64,000 nucleotides of DNA. Origin: Malania oleifera (Eukaryota; Streptophyta; Magnoliopsida; Santalales; Ximeniaceae). This document shows, piece by piece, positions 33,101-44,247 of the stretch. The position numbers and the translations under genes are program-made. The stretch covers positions 105,775,773-105,839,772 of the forward strand of contig NC_080423.1 in the NCBI RefSeq assembly GCF_029873635.1. The letters run 5' to 3'. The notes under the pieces were generated by a model. That model was given only the letters and a program-made list of their open reading frames with translations. It had not been told where the DNA came from and searched no databases. Position 1 is the first letter of the stretch. The number at the start of each line of letters is the position of its first letter.

Positions 33101-36100
33101 TTAGTAATGATAGGAGGAATATTGGAGATAAAGTTAAACTTGATGATGAAGAAATAAATAGCACTCGTAGATTTCGATACCTTGGATCTATTATGCAAGC
33201 TGAACGAGAAATTGAAGATAATGTAATGCATAGAGTTAAAGCAGGTTGGGTTAAATGGAGAAGTGCTTCAAGTGTGCTATGTGATCGTAGAATACCCTTA
33301 AAATTGAAAGGAAAGTTTTATAGGACAGTTATAAGACTAGCTATGCTATATGGATCAGAACGTTGGGCGACAAAGAAACATAATATCCAAAAAGTAAAGG
33401 TTGCCGAGATGAGAATGCTTAGATGGATGAGTGGTATAACATTGAAAGATAAATTAAGGAATGAACATATTTGTGGTAAGTTAGGTGTAGCTCCTATAGA
33501 AGATAAGATAAGGGAGGGACGACTCAGATGGTATGGACACTTACAACGTAGGCCATATAGTGCACCTGTGAGGAAGAGTGACTTAGTTACTGTGGGGGGT
33601 AATAGAAGGGGTAGGGGTAGACCTAAAATAACTTTGGAGGAGATAGTGAGTAAGAATTTAATATCCTTGAATCTATCAAAAGAAATGGTTCATGATCGCA
33701 TAAATTGGCGGAAAAAGATTCATATAGCCGACCACACTTAGTGGGACTAAGACTTGGTTTTGTTGTTGTTGTACCTTTAAAGGGAGGTTTTCCTCATTTG
33801 GGTTTGGCTTGGGAGTGAGACCTGGCAACCAGGGGATCCAAGGGGCTGTCCAGATGTTAATGTTTTTTCCATTGCCCACTGTGTAGCAGAGGCCTTCCTT
33901 TATAAGATCTCTCCTTTCCACTGTTGTTTTCCATACAAAGGAGTCAGAATCTGTTTACTCTACCTTCAGCAACAACATCCTCCTACAGTATATCTGGGTT
34001 AGAAGGTCCACCCATTTGACATTCTCCCCCACAGCCATCTGCCAACTTAGCTTAGCCAACTATGAGTTGTTTATGTCCATTCTCCTAAAACCCATGCTTC
34101 CCAACTGTTTTGGTCTACAAAATAAATCCCAGCTCTTTAGATGGATCGGATTCCTTCTGGAATCAGAATTTCTCCACCAGAATTCTCTGGCCATCCTATC
34201 ACATTCATTGCAGAGGCCTTTTGGAACTTTTAATACTGACACAGAGTAGGATGGCTGAGCCATAGATACGGATTTAACCAGTATGCTCCTCCCAGCCAAA
34301 GATAAAACATGCGTTTTCCAGCCACTTAATTTCTGGTTAAGTTTATTGGTGAGGTCAAGCAGATCTCCTTTGCTGGGTCTGCCTGATTTAAGTGATAACG
34401 CCAAGTACTGGGCTGATGTATTCAGTTCTTTCAGGTGGAGAAGATCTTCAATTTATTTTTTGAGAGTTCTGCTGATATTTGGGCTGAACAATAAGCCAGA
34501 TTTTCTCAGTTAACCTCCTGGCTAGACCACTCTGTAAAAGTCTCCAACTCTTCTGAAATTGCCTCTGTATTTTCCTTGTCTGCTCTGCAGAAAATAACTG
34601 AATCGTCAGCAAAAAAAGGAGATGATTAATGGATTGGCAGTTCCCAGCAATCTTAGTAACCCGCAGTTCACCCTGCTCTTCCTCACGACAGAACTTTCAG
34701 AAAGAACTTCTGTTCCCAAAATGAATAAATATGGTGACAAAGGGTCCCCCTGTCTAAGACCTCTTTGTGGTCTAAAGAATCTGAGAGGGTCACCATTGAT
34801 GAGGACTGAGTGGGATACTGTTATCATGCATTCCTCTATAATATCCACAAACCTGTTGTTGAACCCAAGGCATTTGAGCACAGTTGTGATCAAAATCCCA
34901 TTCTATACAATCATGGGCTTTACTGAGGTTGATCTTAACTCCCATCAAAGCTCCTTTCCCCCCTTTTTTTTTTTCATGAAATATGGAGAATTTCATGTGC
35001 AATTACTGAATTGTCAGTGATAGATCTATCTTTTAGGAATGCCACTTGATTTGGAGAAATGAATCTATCCGTCAAAGGTTTAATCCTGGTTGCAACGATA
35101 TTTGAGTTTGCAAGTGACATTGCATAAACTAATGGGTCTGAAGTGATTTACTGACCTGGCACTTGGGGATTTTGGGACAAGCGCAATATTAGTGTAGTTT
35201 ATCCCCTTTAGGATTCTACCATGTCTGAAGAAACTTTGTATCGTTTCAGTAACTTTCTTTGCTAGAATAGGCGAATAGTTTTTGAAGAAAATGGTGGACA
35301 CTCCATAAGGAAACTGGGGCCTTTAGGGATGCATGCTTTTCACAGTGTTCCTGTTCTCAGATTCCAAGGGTATTGCACAGAGCATCTTGTTTTCTTCAGG
35401 GGAGATAGTGGGAATAATTAGATGATCCAATTGGGCTGGATAGATTGTTCTTGAACAAGCAAATAAGGTAGTGAAATATTTTATGAAATCCTTGCCAATT
35501 TCTCTTTGATCTTCAGTTCAAGATCGATCTTGCTTTTTTGAAGCATCTATGGTATTTCTTCTCCTTCTGGTAATTGTTGACAGTTCAATTTTTTTTTTAT
35601 TTGCATTACCTTCTGGAATCCATTTCACCCTTGACTTGTAGCCAGAGTGCGGCATTATCAAACTGTAGCTCCTCAAAAGCTTCCCCTTACCCATTCAATG
35701 AGGAGCAGCAATACCCATCACTGACTCTGGGCCTTCTTTGAGGATCCCCAACTTATCATACCTATCGCCAAAAACAAAGCTAAATGCAATTTTCTCAATA
35801 TCAAGTATAGAGAGCTTATCCTTCGTGTTCCAAGCTTTTGGTAAGATGTTCCTGACAGCTGCTTTGTTCAACTTCTCTCTGCTAAGATCCTCCAAACTAG
35901 ACAGTGATATTCTCAGATTTGAATGTCCTCTGCTTCTTCTTCTAGCTCAAGGCTTTGGTTGTCCCTATTGCATTCCTCCATGATTCACCTGTTGTTGGCA
36001 TAATTGTTTTTGGAGTGGTTTATGGATATAAGATCAATAAGCTGATGGAGAATATAAGGCTGAGTGGTTAAGGGAAGATGAAGTTTGAATTTAAGGAGGA

Positions 36101-39100
36101 TAAATTGGTGAAAAGTGGTTGGAATTTAAAGTGGGGATTAGGGCTTAGACTATTATGAACCAGTCCATTTAGTATTTGATGATGAATTTGAAAGTTTAAT
36201 GTGGGGTTTAACTGATTCAGACTAATGGGAGAAGCAGGGCTCCACCAACGGGAAAACTCTACTGGGGAGGACAAAAACTTTGCTCTTTCTTAATGTACTC
36301 TTGAGATAGTGTGAGGGTGTGTTAGAAAAATAATAAAAAAATTCCTAGGGCCTCATCTAAGAATCTCCCACAGGGATAACTTCACTTCTTTTAATATTGA
36401 TTAATTAAACTTAACATAGCTTAAAACTAAAGAAATATGCACCTGATCTGACATCATCACAGAAAGTAATTGTGTCTTCTGTGAACAAAAGATGACTTCA
36501 GCAGTCTTATCTCAAGTTATTCCATGGATTGATGCCAGGTTGAGCTACCACTTATAGGCCTTCTCTAGCATTGTCTTGAGCTTCAAACCCCCTAGCGAAA
36601 CCACATTCCTTAGCTCTTCTCAACATACTAAGATTGGACCACCATGACCAAAATTAATAAATGGGGTGACGGTTGGTCGCCTTGTCTAAGACCTGCTGAG
36701 CTATCAAGGTAGCTATTGCGAGATTTATTAAATATTAACCATAATTGTTGAAGTGATGCAAAATTTGATCCATCTTCCCCATTTAACACCAAATCCAGGA
36801 CTCCAGCATATAGAGAAACTTTCAATTTATGGGAGCATAGCCTCATAGGACATCTCTATATCCATCTTGCATGTAAGTCCCCCAGCCCCAGGGTCTTCCT
36901 TCTTTAACCTGGTGTTAAGGATCTCGCTAGCTGTAAGAGCAGCTTCTAGGATTTGTCCCTGAGGGATGAAGGCATGTCAGAAAATGAAATTAACGAACTC
37001 ATAATTTTGGTGTGCATTACATACAGGGGGCTGATTTTTTGAAAAAATTGGTAAGTGTCCCAATTCACACCCATATAGTTTGTTTGCTTGGGTCTGCAAG
37101 GGTACTGGTTCCATATGGTCTGATATAAGCTGTCTTGCCTCCATTTAAAAAAATTAAGGGGCCATTTTGTGTAATTGTCAAAAATTATAGAAATGAAAAC
37201 TAGAATCGAAAACTGAAAACCAAAACCAAAAACTAAAAACTAAAAACTAAAAACGAAAACTTGTAACATGTTTGGTTCACATTTTTGAATGTAAAACAAA
37301 TTAAAAACCTACTTGAATTCATTTTCACTTTTGTCCTTGAATCAAATAACACTTAAAAATATAATTAAAATATAAAAATATAGAGGAATATAAATTTTAA
37401 AACATTTTAATAAAACTAAAATTAATTTAAATAATTTATTTAATTATTATGGTTTTAAACTCACTTTTTGGTGCTCCAAGAACAATCCTATTGCACATGA
37501 CAATTGAAAAAAAAAAATGATAAAAATGATTTTTTGAACGACTTATTAGTTTTTCAAAATTTTAGAATTTTGATGGATATTATTATTTTTAATTAATTTT
37601 AAATTCACATGGTCATTTTAATTAGAATTTTATATAGAATAAATTATTTGATGCACAAAGTCAATTTTGCATATGAAAGTACTCATTTGTTTTTTAGGTT
37701 TTGTGAAAACAGAAAGAAAACTAGCGACATAAAAAAGTATGTTGTCATATCCTGTTTCTTCACTGTACAATAAGGAAAACAGAAAACAAAAGTAATACCA
37801 AACATTACCTAAGCTTTTAAAACTTGAAAAAGAAAAATTCTAAATTGTATTCATCATATTTGCTATTCAATTGTCAAGAAATGAAACTTAAAGTTAAAAT
37901 TGAGTTGCATGAATGCAAACAAGCCATGTGTCATGTGGAAGAGTGAAAGCTATATTTTGAAAAAAATTTATTCTCCTAGTTAGAAATTTTTTTTTTTTTT
38001 ACATCCATTTACAAGCTTCTATTGCTTATAAAATTGGATTAAAACTTATATTGAAAGCATCTACTCTCTATTCCTTGATCCACCCTACTTATCCTTTGAT
38101 TAATATTTATACAGATGTGATTATGCCATGAGTTATGATAGAAACATGAATATGTTTTGTTATTTATGTTTCATTATCTTTATAATTTTTTAATTTAGAT
38201 TAATAATAAATAGTAAGAAATAAAAGGATTTTTTTTCCTTTACCCTTCATTGGAAAAAGAGCAAATATAACATTCAACATCTTTAGTGTATGTTATATGT
38301 AAATTGATTTGAAATCTGATAAAAATCATTTTAGACACTATTACGTAAGATTTTGGAGAGATTCTCAAGGAGTTTTTGAGTATTGTCGAAGATACACTTG
38401 CTAAGATGAAAGATATAGCAAGTGATGGAGTTAGCAAAGGAAAGGAGGCTGAGAAATGGGGAGGTATGTCTGATAATGATAGTGATGACATTAGTGAGGT
38501 TGATTGTGATGGGAGTTTGCAGTTGGATGAGATTTAGGAACAATATGAATATGTTTATGACTAGTGATGTTCTCGGGGACATCCAGCTCCTTTGGAAGGA
38601 TTGGAGGGGGTTTCTATTTTTGAAAACAATTAGTTGGATTATAAATTGCATTTCAAAGATGGAATTTTGCCTACACCAGTGGAGGTGATTTCTAGGAGGT
38701 ATTTAGAACAAGATATAATGGATAAAGTGGATTTAAAATGTGCAATGCTAGAGAAATTGAAGTGCGCTTTGATGGGGGAAAAGTACAAAGCAAAGAAGGG
38801 TTGGAGGGAGCTAGCATTTAAAGTGCTTGCTTAATTATGATGGAGAGGGATTGAAAGGGGGTTTCTTGGTTTATTGTATGTTTTGTTTAATTTTAATTAA
38901 TTAATAAATTTTGTTTTAATTCTGTGTTTTTTTTTTTTTTTGGGGTGCACTTCTTGTCCGTTTGGGTTGTAACTTCTCTTTCTCAATCTAATATGACTTC
39001 TTCTTACCCCCCCCCCTCCCCCCAAAAACAAAAAAAAAAAAAAGATTTTGGAGTCAAAATATGTGAATCTATGAGTTTTTTTTTTTTACAAGCTTGCTAA

Positions 39101-41540
39101 TGCACTGGACAAATTACAAACACAATATTTGTGTGTTATGTTACCCTCCAAAATGTCTGCAACTATTACATATGTGAACTCTGACCAAATTTGAACTATG
39201 CAGAAAACATTAATGTCACACTGAAAAATGTGAAAAAAACAATAAATTGTACAATAACCATGACAGCAAGCTAGCATTAACATATTCCATAATAGATTAT
39301 GATTTTCATTATCGTTCAATTCTCAACCTTTCTTATGAAGGAAAGTATTGATTTTTCATTGTTGGATTTTCTTTCACGCATTTTTTTATTTTTTTTTACA
39401 ATGCTTTCATTTCTCATTCTCCATGCAATTGCTCAACTAATTTGAAATGTAATGTGTGCGTGCATTGTGTTGATTTGGCTCATGCTAGATTGTGGGGCCA
39501 TTTTCTTAATTTCTTGACTAGATGATAATTTTTAGGGGTGGGTTTTCAGCTGGTATGTGTAGCTGGAATTAAACAAAGGTTTGAATTCATCATCTACTTT
39601 GTGTGATTGTGAGCATTGTCCATAAAGATAACTGTTGGCGGTGTGTGTGTGTGTGTGTGTGTTTGCCTTATTTTTCTTTTCTTTTCTAGTACTTGTCCAT
39701 ATTGATTTTTTATGGTTTGTTTTAGAGGACTCCTCATCCTCTTCCTTGCTAAAGTTCTCTTTTTTTCATATTCAAATAAACCCGTCTTTACCATGTCATA
39801 TGGTGGTGGTGTTGCCTGCTCCATCTGATCCATTTGCAAGCACTTCTTTCTCTGAACTGAATGCTACAGGGATTTGAAAATTTTAAAATTTTTTTAAGAG
39901 TTTATCCATGCTTAGAATTTGTATGTACTTGCACTCATGTTTGTTGTTAAATTGGTTTAGGATAGCTGATGCTGAAGAGAATTTAGGTGAAAGTGAAGTT
40001 CGAGAAGCTCATTTAGCTAAATCCTTGTTTTACATTCGGATTGGTGACAAGGTATATAATATTTTAATTTATGGATGATTATAATAGTTGCTTGCTTTAT
40101 TTGTATTCTTTTTCTCATCTTCTTTGTTTGTACTCTTTCGGTGTATGAACAGGACAAGGCATTGGAGCAGCTGAAGTTAACAGAAAGCAAGACAGTAGCA
40201 GTTGGGCAAAAGATGGATCTTGTGTTTTATACACTACAGCTAGGGTTTTTTGACATGGATTTTGATCTGATTTCTAAAAGCATTGATAAAGCAAAGAAGT
40301 AAGGAGATGTAGTCAAATGCTTCCCTTAATCAAAATTTCTGCACTTTGCTTCTCCAAAGTAGTCTCTCATTTTGCAACTGTTTACACAATGTCAGCTTGT
40401 TTGAAGAGGGAGGTGATTGGGAAAGAAAAAACCGTTTGAAGGTGTACGAGGGCTTGTTCTGCATGTCCACTCGAAATTTTAAGAAGGCAGCCACATTATT
40501 TTTAGACTCCATCTCAACCTTCACAACCTATGAACTTTTCCCATATGACACCTTCATATTTTACACAGTTCTGACCAGCATTATATCACTGGATAGAGTC
40601 TCTTTGAAGCAGAAGGTACATTGGTTTGGACAGATACCACTTTGTTCTGGTTTGATTTGCTCAGTGTTAATTTTACTAATTTTGATCTATACATTGCAGG
40701 TAGTAGATGCTCCTGAGATCTTAACAGTGATTGGGAAGATTCCATATCTTTCAGAGTTTTTAAACTCTCTATATGATTGCCAATACAAATCATTTTTCTT
40801 AGCATTTGGTGAGCTGAGTCTTTTATCTTCCAGTCTCTACTAATTGAATGCATGCAGATTATCTTTTGGCTTGTCCAGTTTGAAGGCACATAGTAATAAT
40901 TGAGGCCGAGCCTTGGCCCAATAGTATGGGTTACAGCCTCTAAATCCAGAGCTTAGGTTGTGTCTATTTTGCCTCAACCTAACCCTGATGTCATTTGGGA
41001 CCGTTGTGTTCTAATAAAACCCATCAAAATTTAATTGGCGATTCTTTCTTTTTACACCATTTTGGTTTTCTAATTGGATGATTTTCAGCTGGTCTTTCGG
41101 AGCAAATCAAATTTGATCGCTATTTGCATCCACATTTCCGGTATTATATGAGGGAAGTCAGAACAGTGGTTTACTCGCAGTTTTTGGAATCATACAAGAG
41201 TGTTACAATAGAAGCAATGGCAAAGGCATTTGGGGTGACGGTGGAGTTCATTGATTTGTAAGTGGTTTCAAATTGATATAGAAACTTTTGTTCGTGCTTT
41301 TAATATATAGGTATTTCTTTTTGAGTAATTTCTGCCTGGAGTAACCCCAATGCTGCTGTTTCCAGGGAGCTGTCACGCTTTATTGCTGCAGGGAAGCTTC
41401 ACTGCAAGATAGACAAAGTAGCAGGTGTTCTCGAGACTAATCGTCCCGATGCCAAAAATGCTCTCTATCAAGCAACTATAAAGCAAGGAGACTTCTTGTT
41501 AAACCGGATCCAGAAGCTGTCCCGTGTGATTGATCTGTAA
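26887..41540 (+). CDS. RPN7: 26S proteasome regulatory subunit RPN7 (PSMD6 homologue), 8 exons
   Basis: Non-ATPase subunit of the 19S lid, which recognises and deubiquitinates substrates in cytosol and nucleus. Exons: 26887-27022, 27165-27279, 39961-40051, 40153-40298, 40396-40615, 40700-40808, 41089-41257, 41366-41540. All introns are GT-AG; phases close on a 386-aa product, the usual family length. Exon 1 starts [17 protein letters not shown], and the same frame gives [14 protein letters not shown]. Exon 3 has [17 protein letters not shown], exon 5 [19 protein letters not shown] and exon 8 [20 protein letters not shown] with a C-terminal QKLSRVIDL. The RPN7 helical-repeat domain covers roughly residues 65-240 and the PCI domain roughly 255-355. 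The ATG follows a GA-rich leader (about 26853-26882). Intron 2 is 12,681 bp and full of LINE remnants, yet splice sites and frame are intact. I see no sign of a pseudogene. Confidence 0.97.
27061..27096. repeat. (CT)n tract in RPN7 intron 1
   Basis: A CT run of about 36 bp lying about 40 bp after the exon 1 donor; intron 1 is 142 bp. Confidence 0.9.
28105..28235. mobile_element. Foldback MITE copy 1 (TTTGGATTTG family)
   Basis: The left arm has GATTTCAAGCC then AGATTTGGATTTTTG, and the right arm TATCCAAATCCAC with AAATTCAAATTCAAGG, so the two sides are inverted. The core TTTTGTATTTCACTTTATCC recurs, inverted or direct, at 41845-41945 and 53425-53530. Confidence 0.55.
28460..29400 (-). pseudogene. 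L1-type LINE remnant, zf-RVT region
   Basis: Minus-strand pieces: [16 protein letters not shown] with ISHACPSQV (29362-29162), typical of the stretch before zf-RVT in plant L1 ORF2, then [15 protein letters not shown] near 28740, the HLF.HC zinc-binding motif. They are broken by stops and frameshifts. It is separate from the larger L1 remnant at 29836. Confidence 0.65.
29836..35983 (-). pseudogene. L1-type LINE, degenerate, split by an RTE insertion
   Basis: Down the minus strand: a DUF4283-like ORF1 piece ([20 protein letters not shown], 35895-35695); reverse transcriptase with [14 protein letters not shown] and [11 protein letters not shown] (35301-35080), [20 protein letters not shown] (about 34780), the catalytic FADDS (about 34600) and [19 protein letters not shown] (34404-34060); an [12 protein letters not shown] stretch (33921-33780); then, beyond the RTE, zf-RVT ([33 protein letters not shown]; 30938-30615) and RNase H ([26 protein letters not shown]; 30410-29836). 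The endonuclease region seems deleted between ORF1 and the reverse transcriptase. Many stops; inactive. Confidence 0.85.
31070..33771 (+). mobile_element. RTE-clade LINE, 5'-truncated
   Basis: It is flanked by a 20-bp target duplication with one mismatch (31050-31069, 33772-33791; ACCTTTAAAGGCAGGTTTT against the same string with GGGAGG). The plus strand encodes the C-terminal part of an endonuclease ([14 protein letters not shown] near 31290, RQNRSQIDF near 31490), then reverse transcriptase: [80 protein letters not shown], and a C-terminal [12 protein letters not shown]. It ends with TTGTTGTTGT. Stops at about 31121, 31363, 32418 and 32773 and shifts near 31160 and 31500 inactivate it. It lies antisense inside the L1 remnant. 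Confidence 0.92.
36600..37140 (-). pseudogene. L1-type LINE reverse transcriptase fragment
   Basis: The minus strand shows [31 protein letters not shown] (compare the usual KLD.EKAYD) and [20 protein letters not shown], with shifts and stops between them. This is the finger/palm region of plant L1 ORF2. The remaining domains are absent, so it is an independent truncated copy. Confidence 0.75.
37145..38330. other. AT-rich intronic DNA
   Basis: No gene seen. A-rich degenerate repeats (ACTAAAAACTAAAAAC) lie at about 37205-37260. The phrases near 37150 (GGGGCCATTTTGTGT) and 37795 (ACCAAACATTACC) could be worn MITE ends, but I cannot align them. Confidence 0.4.
38345..38834 (+). pseudogene. Degenerate reading frame of unknown origin
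   Basis: One plus-strand frame runs from about 38345 to 38834 with only four internal stop codons. It includes [20 protein letters not shown], an acidic [16 protein letters not shown] and, from 38634, [20 protein letters not shown] and [20 protein letters not shown] before a final stop. I do not recognise a family. It could be a retrocopy or part of a transposon ORF. The near-continuous frame suggests a former coding sequence. Confidence 0.4.
39640..39662. repeat. (GT)n microsatellite
   Basis: A GT run of about 23 bp in RPN7 intron 2, about 300 bp before exon 3. Confidence 0.9.
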
Positions 41541-41844
41541 AAGTAGGTAGCCTTTCATTGTGTTGCAGAGAGTGAGATGCCAAAATTTACATGGTTTTGA
41601 TCAAAGACATTGCCTTGGGACTTTGTGTCCATCATATGTTGAATGTCATGCCTATTCAACTGTATTCCTTTTTCTTTGCCCGTTCCTTTTCCCTTTGTCT
41701 TTGAACATCTCAACAATATCTGGAGCATTGATTATTTTCATCTTCTTTCAAAGCTTAAGAGTGGCATTTGACTCGTCTCTTCTGTCTTAGCTTGCAGCTA
41801 TGTGTTAGGCTATTACCATGCGGGTGGGAGTTTATCGGCTTAGT

Positions 41845-41950
41845 CTTGGGATTTATTTGGGTTCTTTTAGATTTAGATAAAATGCAATATAAAATTATAT
41901 TGAGTTTTATCCAAATCAAATTCAAATTTAATTCAAGCTTCAAAAGCACC
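41845..41950. mobile_element. Foldback MITE copy 2, downstream of RPN7
   Basis: TTAGATTTAGATAAAATGC on the left pairs with ATCCAAATCAAATTCAAATT on the right. The same core as at 28105 and 53425. More degenerate related sequence runs on to about 42060. Confidence 0.5.
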
Positions 41951-42183
41951 CTCATGTTGGATTTGGATTTAGATCTGTGTTAATTTGGATGGGCGTTGAC
42001 ATAATTTTATATTACATTATGTTTAAATCTAGATAAACTTAAATTCTAAGTTTGAAATTTATGCTTCCCAACTAAGAAAGGGGAAAAAAAAGGAATAAGG
42101 AAAAGGCCTCAAAGTTCCACCACTGTAGATACCAAAAGAGATGCCAGGGATAGCATTAGCATGGCCCTTGGATGACTTCTCAC

Positions 42184-42779
42184 TAGGACTGTACACGGTT
42201 CGGTTTGGTTCGGTTTTGGCCAAAACCGAAAACCGAACCGAAATTTTTGGTTTTGGGATTTTTGAAACTGAAACCGAATTGAAATTATGCTTTAATTGAA
42301 AATAAAAAATTTAGCTGTTCGGTTGCGTTTTTTCGGTTTTAAACTGATTAAAAAAAAAAAAAAAACCTTTATTTTTCATAAAGTTGTTGAAAATTTATTG
42401 AGCATTTTAATTTTTTATTTTGATTCATAATTTTAACAAAATAAAATATGTTGAACACTTTTAACAAAAATAACATTTATTTTTCATAAAGTTTTTAAAA
42501 ATTTATTGTGGTTTTTTATTTTTTATAGTGGCTATATGACTATAGTGAATGTTATATTTTTACTAGTTATATATATCTCTTATATAAATCGGTTTTTTGG
42601 TTTTTTTCGGTTTGGTTTCAACATAAAACCGAAACCGAAACCGAAACCGAAACCGAAACCAAACCTTTTTATTTTTGAAAACAGCAATCGAAATCGAAAA
42701 TCGAAAAACTGAACTGTTTATGGTTTCGGTTCGATTTCGGTCCGACTTTTGGTTGTTAGGTAATTTTTGTACACCCCTA
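42184..42779. mobile_element. Non-autonomous hAT-like MITE with (CCGAAA)n
   Basis: The ends are TAGGACTGTACACGG (left) and the reverse complement of TAGGGGTGTACAAAA (right), imperfect terminal inverts. The flanks CTTCTCAC (42176-42183) and CTTCTTTG (42780-42787) share the first five of eight bases, compatible with a worn 8-bp hAT duplication. The interior is built from GGTTCGGTTT and AAACCGAAACCG inverted motifs, with a CCGAAA run at about 42627-42660. 596 bp, no coding sequence. Confidence 0.65.
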
Positions 42780-42787
42780 CTTCTTTG

Positions 42788-43741
42788 GTCTCTTAATGGA
42801 CCCTAACAACCCATAGAGAGAGAGAGAGGGCAGTATAACACGGCTGTTTTTGCTGAGCTGCTGAAGGGTAACTTTATTGGGGTACCCACAGTTTTTAGGG
42901 CCACTGTGTCCTTATGTGGGATGTACATATGCTCAACCTGGGGGGGATATCTTTTGCCACTATCAAGTACTCTGCCTTCCATGTGGAGAAGTCCTTGCGT
43001 ATATATTTTTTTCTTGGGAAAGTGAAGTGAAGGAAATGCCCAGATGTGATTTGAGATTGAGCGTCCCCCAAATTGATTTTTTCCCCTTTAGGTGGATTGA
43101 GTTTCCTTCAAGTTCCCGACTGCAATCCCATCAGCATGTCTAAGTTGTATAATGTGGGACGTGTTTGAATGCTGAGAGAAGGCTTGTGTTTTGGGGAAGC
43201 CAATTCCCCCAAAATAATTGCAGGAAATGGCTCGGCCGCATGGCCCATGGCTGTCCCTCCCTTCCTGTCAGAGTGACTTCCCACTTAGAAAATTTACTTT
43301 TTTAAAGTGAAAAGGCATATTATGAAAGAAACGCATTTATTTATATTGTCGCCTTTCCCGTTTTCTGCTGTTGGTTGTGAACTGTTTGTGAAAAAATTGA
43401 ATATGATTTTATGATTTTGTTGTCATAAATATTTTATTGCCTTGAATTAAAATTTTTGGATTAAATCATTTATTATCAAATGAATTTTAAATATAATTAA
43501 AAATAAGATTTTTCATAAATTTTTTTAAAAAACCAAAGAATAATAAATATAAATTACAAAATATTTGTATTATATTTTAATTGTTATATAAAATAAGATT
43601 GTCCTTATAAAGTGAATTTGAAATATACTACTTAAGTAAAAGGACAAAAAATATTCACCTCTCCGGAGAGTTAAAAAATGTCACAAATCTCTCCTGAAAT
43701 TTGCTAAAAAGACAGATCTTTCTTTAAAAAATTTTCCTTTT
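42788..43741. other. Intergenic DNA, no recognised feature
   Basis: No gene found; a short GAGAGAGAGA run lies near 42816. Confidence 0.45.
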
Positions 43742-44247
43742 TGTGAAAATTGAATGCACAATGAAACAAAACGATCTTATAATGCAACAACGAATAGTGA
43801 AATATACAAAACAACATAATCACACAGATTATAATAAAAACAATAACAATTTGACAATGCCTACATCCACGAGAGCAATCGATAATGTAATTTTCACTAT
43901 CTTCTGTCCAAAGATACTTTGTTACATAATACAACATGTATATATACGTTTCTCAAAGGCTTCCCCTCCAAAACCCAACCTGTCCAACGTCCTAATTCAA
44001 AAATTGAAAACAAAGGCTGAGTAACTGAGCCAAATCGTTGACGGTTTGTAGACATACCATCGACAGTTAAATATCGAGAACAAACAGTTGAAGTGACAAA
44101 CTTAGAATTGTCGACTGTTTCATTGCACTAAACCAAACCGTCGATGGTTACAGGAAAACCATCGATGATTTCCTCTTGTAAGTCAGCATTTTTGTTTTCT
44201 CATTGTACATGCATTCCACTCAATCATATTAGCCGCGTATTACAACA
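43742..44247 (-). mobile_element. Copia-type LTR with AACCGTCGAYGGTT palindromes
   Basis: It contains the shared Copia LTR block ATGCCTACATCCACGAGAGC (near 43858) and, towards its right end, palindromic units AATCGTTGACGGTTT, ACCATCGACAGTT, AACCGTCGATGGTT and AACCATCGATGATT (44032-44170), with an AATATCGAGAA box near 44070. It is about 506 bp with TG..CA-like ends. Flanking CCTTT/CCTTA is only a tentative duplication. It seems to be solo. Confidence 0.6.

Larger units (their letters stand above)
27280..39960 (+). other. RPN7 intron 2, 12.7 kb, transposon-filled
   Basis: The donor is AAAA|GTGAGT (27280) and the acceptor TTTAG|GATAGC (39960/39961). The flanking exons join in frame (Lys codon AA|G). 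Contents: a foldback MITE (28105-28235), three L1-type LINE fragments on the minus strand (28460-29400, 29836-35983, 36600-37140), an RTE LINE on the plus strand (31070-33771), AT-rich DNA (37145-38330), a degenerate frame (38345-38834) and a (GT)n tract. The other six introns of the gene are only about 80-280 bp. Confidence 0.92.

Noticed and set aside
37145-37830. Possible MITE with ends near GGGGCCATTTTGTGT and ACCAAACATTACC
   Set aside because: I could not align the two ends or find a duplication; kept only as an intron composition note.
39635-39877. 80-codon frame starting in (GT)n before RPN7 exon 3
   Set aside because: It lies in intron 2 and is a microsatellite translation without a family match.
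40890-41010. GAGGCCGAGCCTTGGCCCAA stretch in RPN7 intron 6 as a SINE head
   Set aside because: It resembles a tRNA-derived SINE start, but no box B, tail or duplication could be found.
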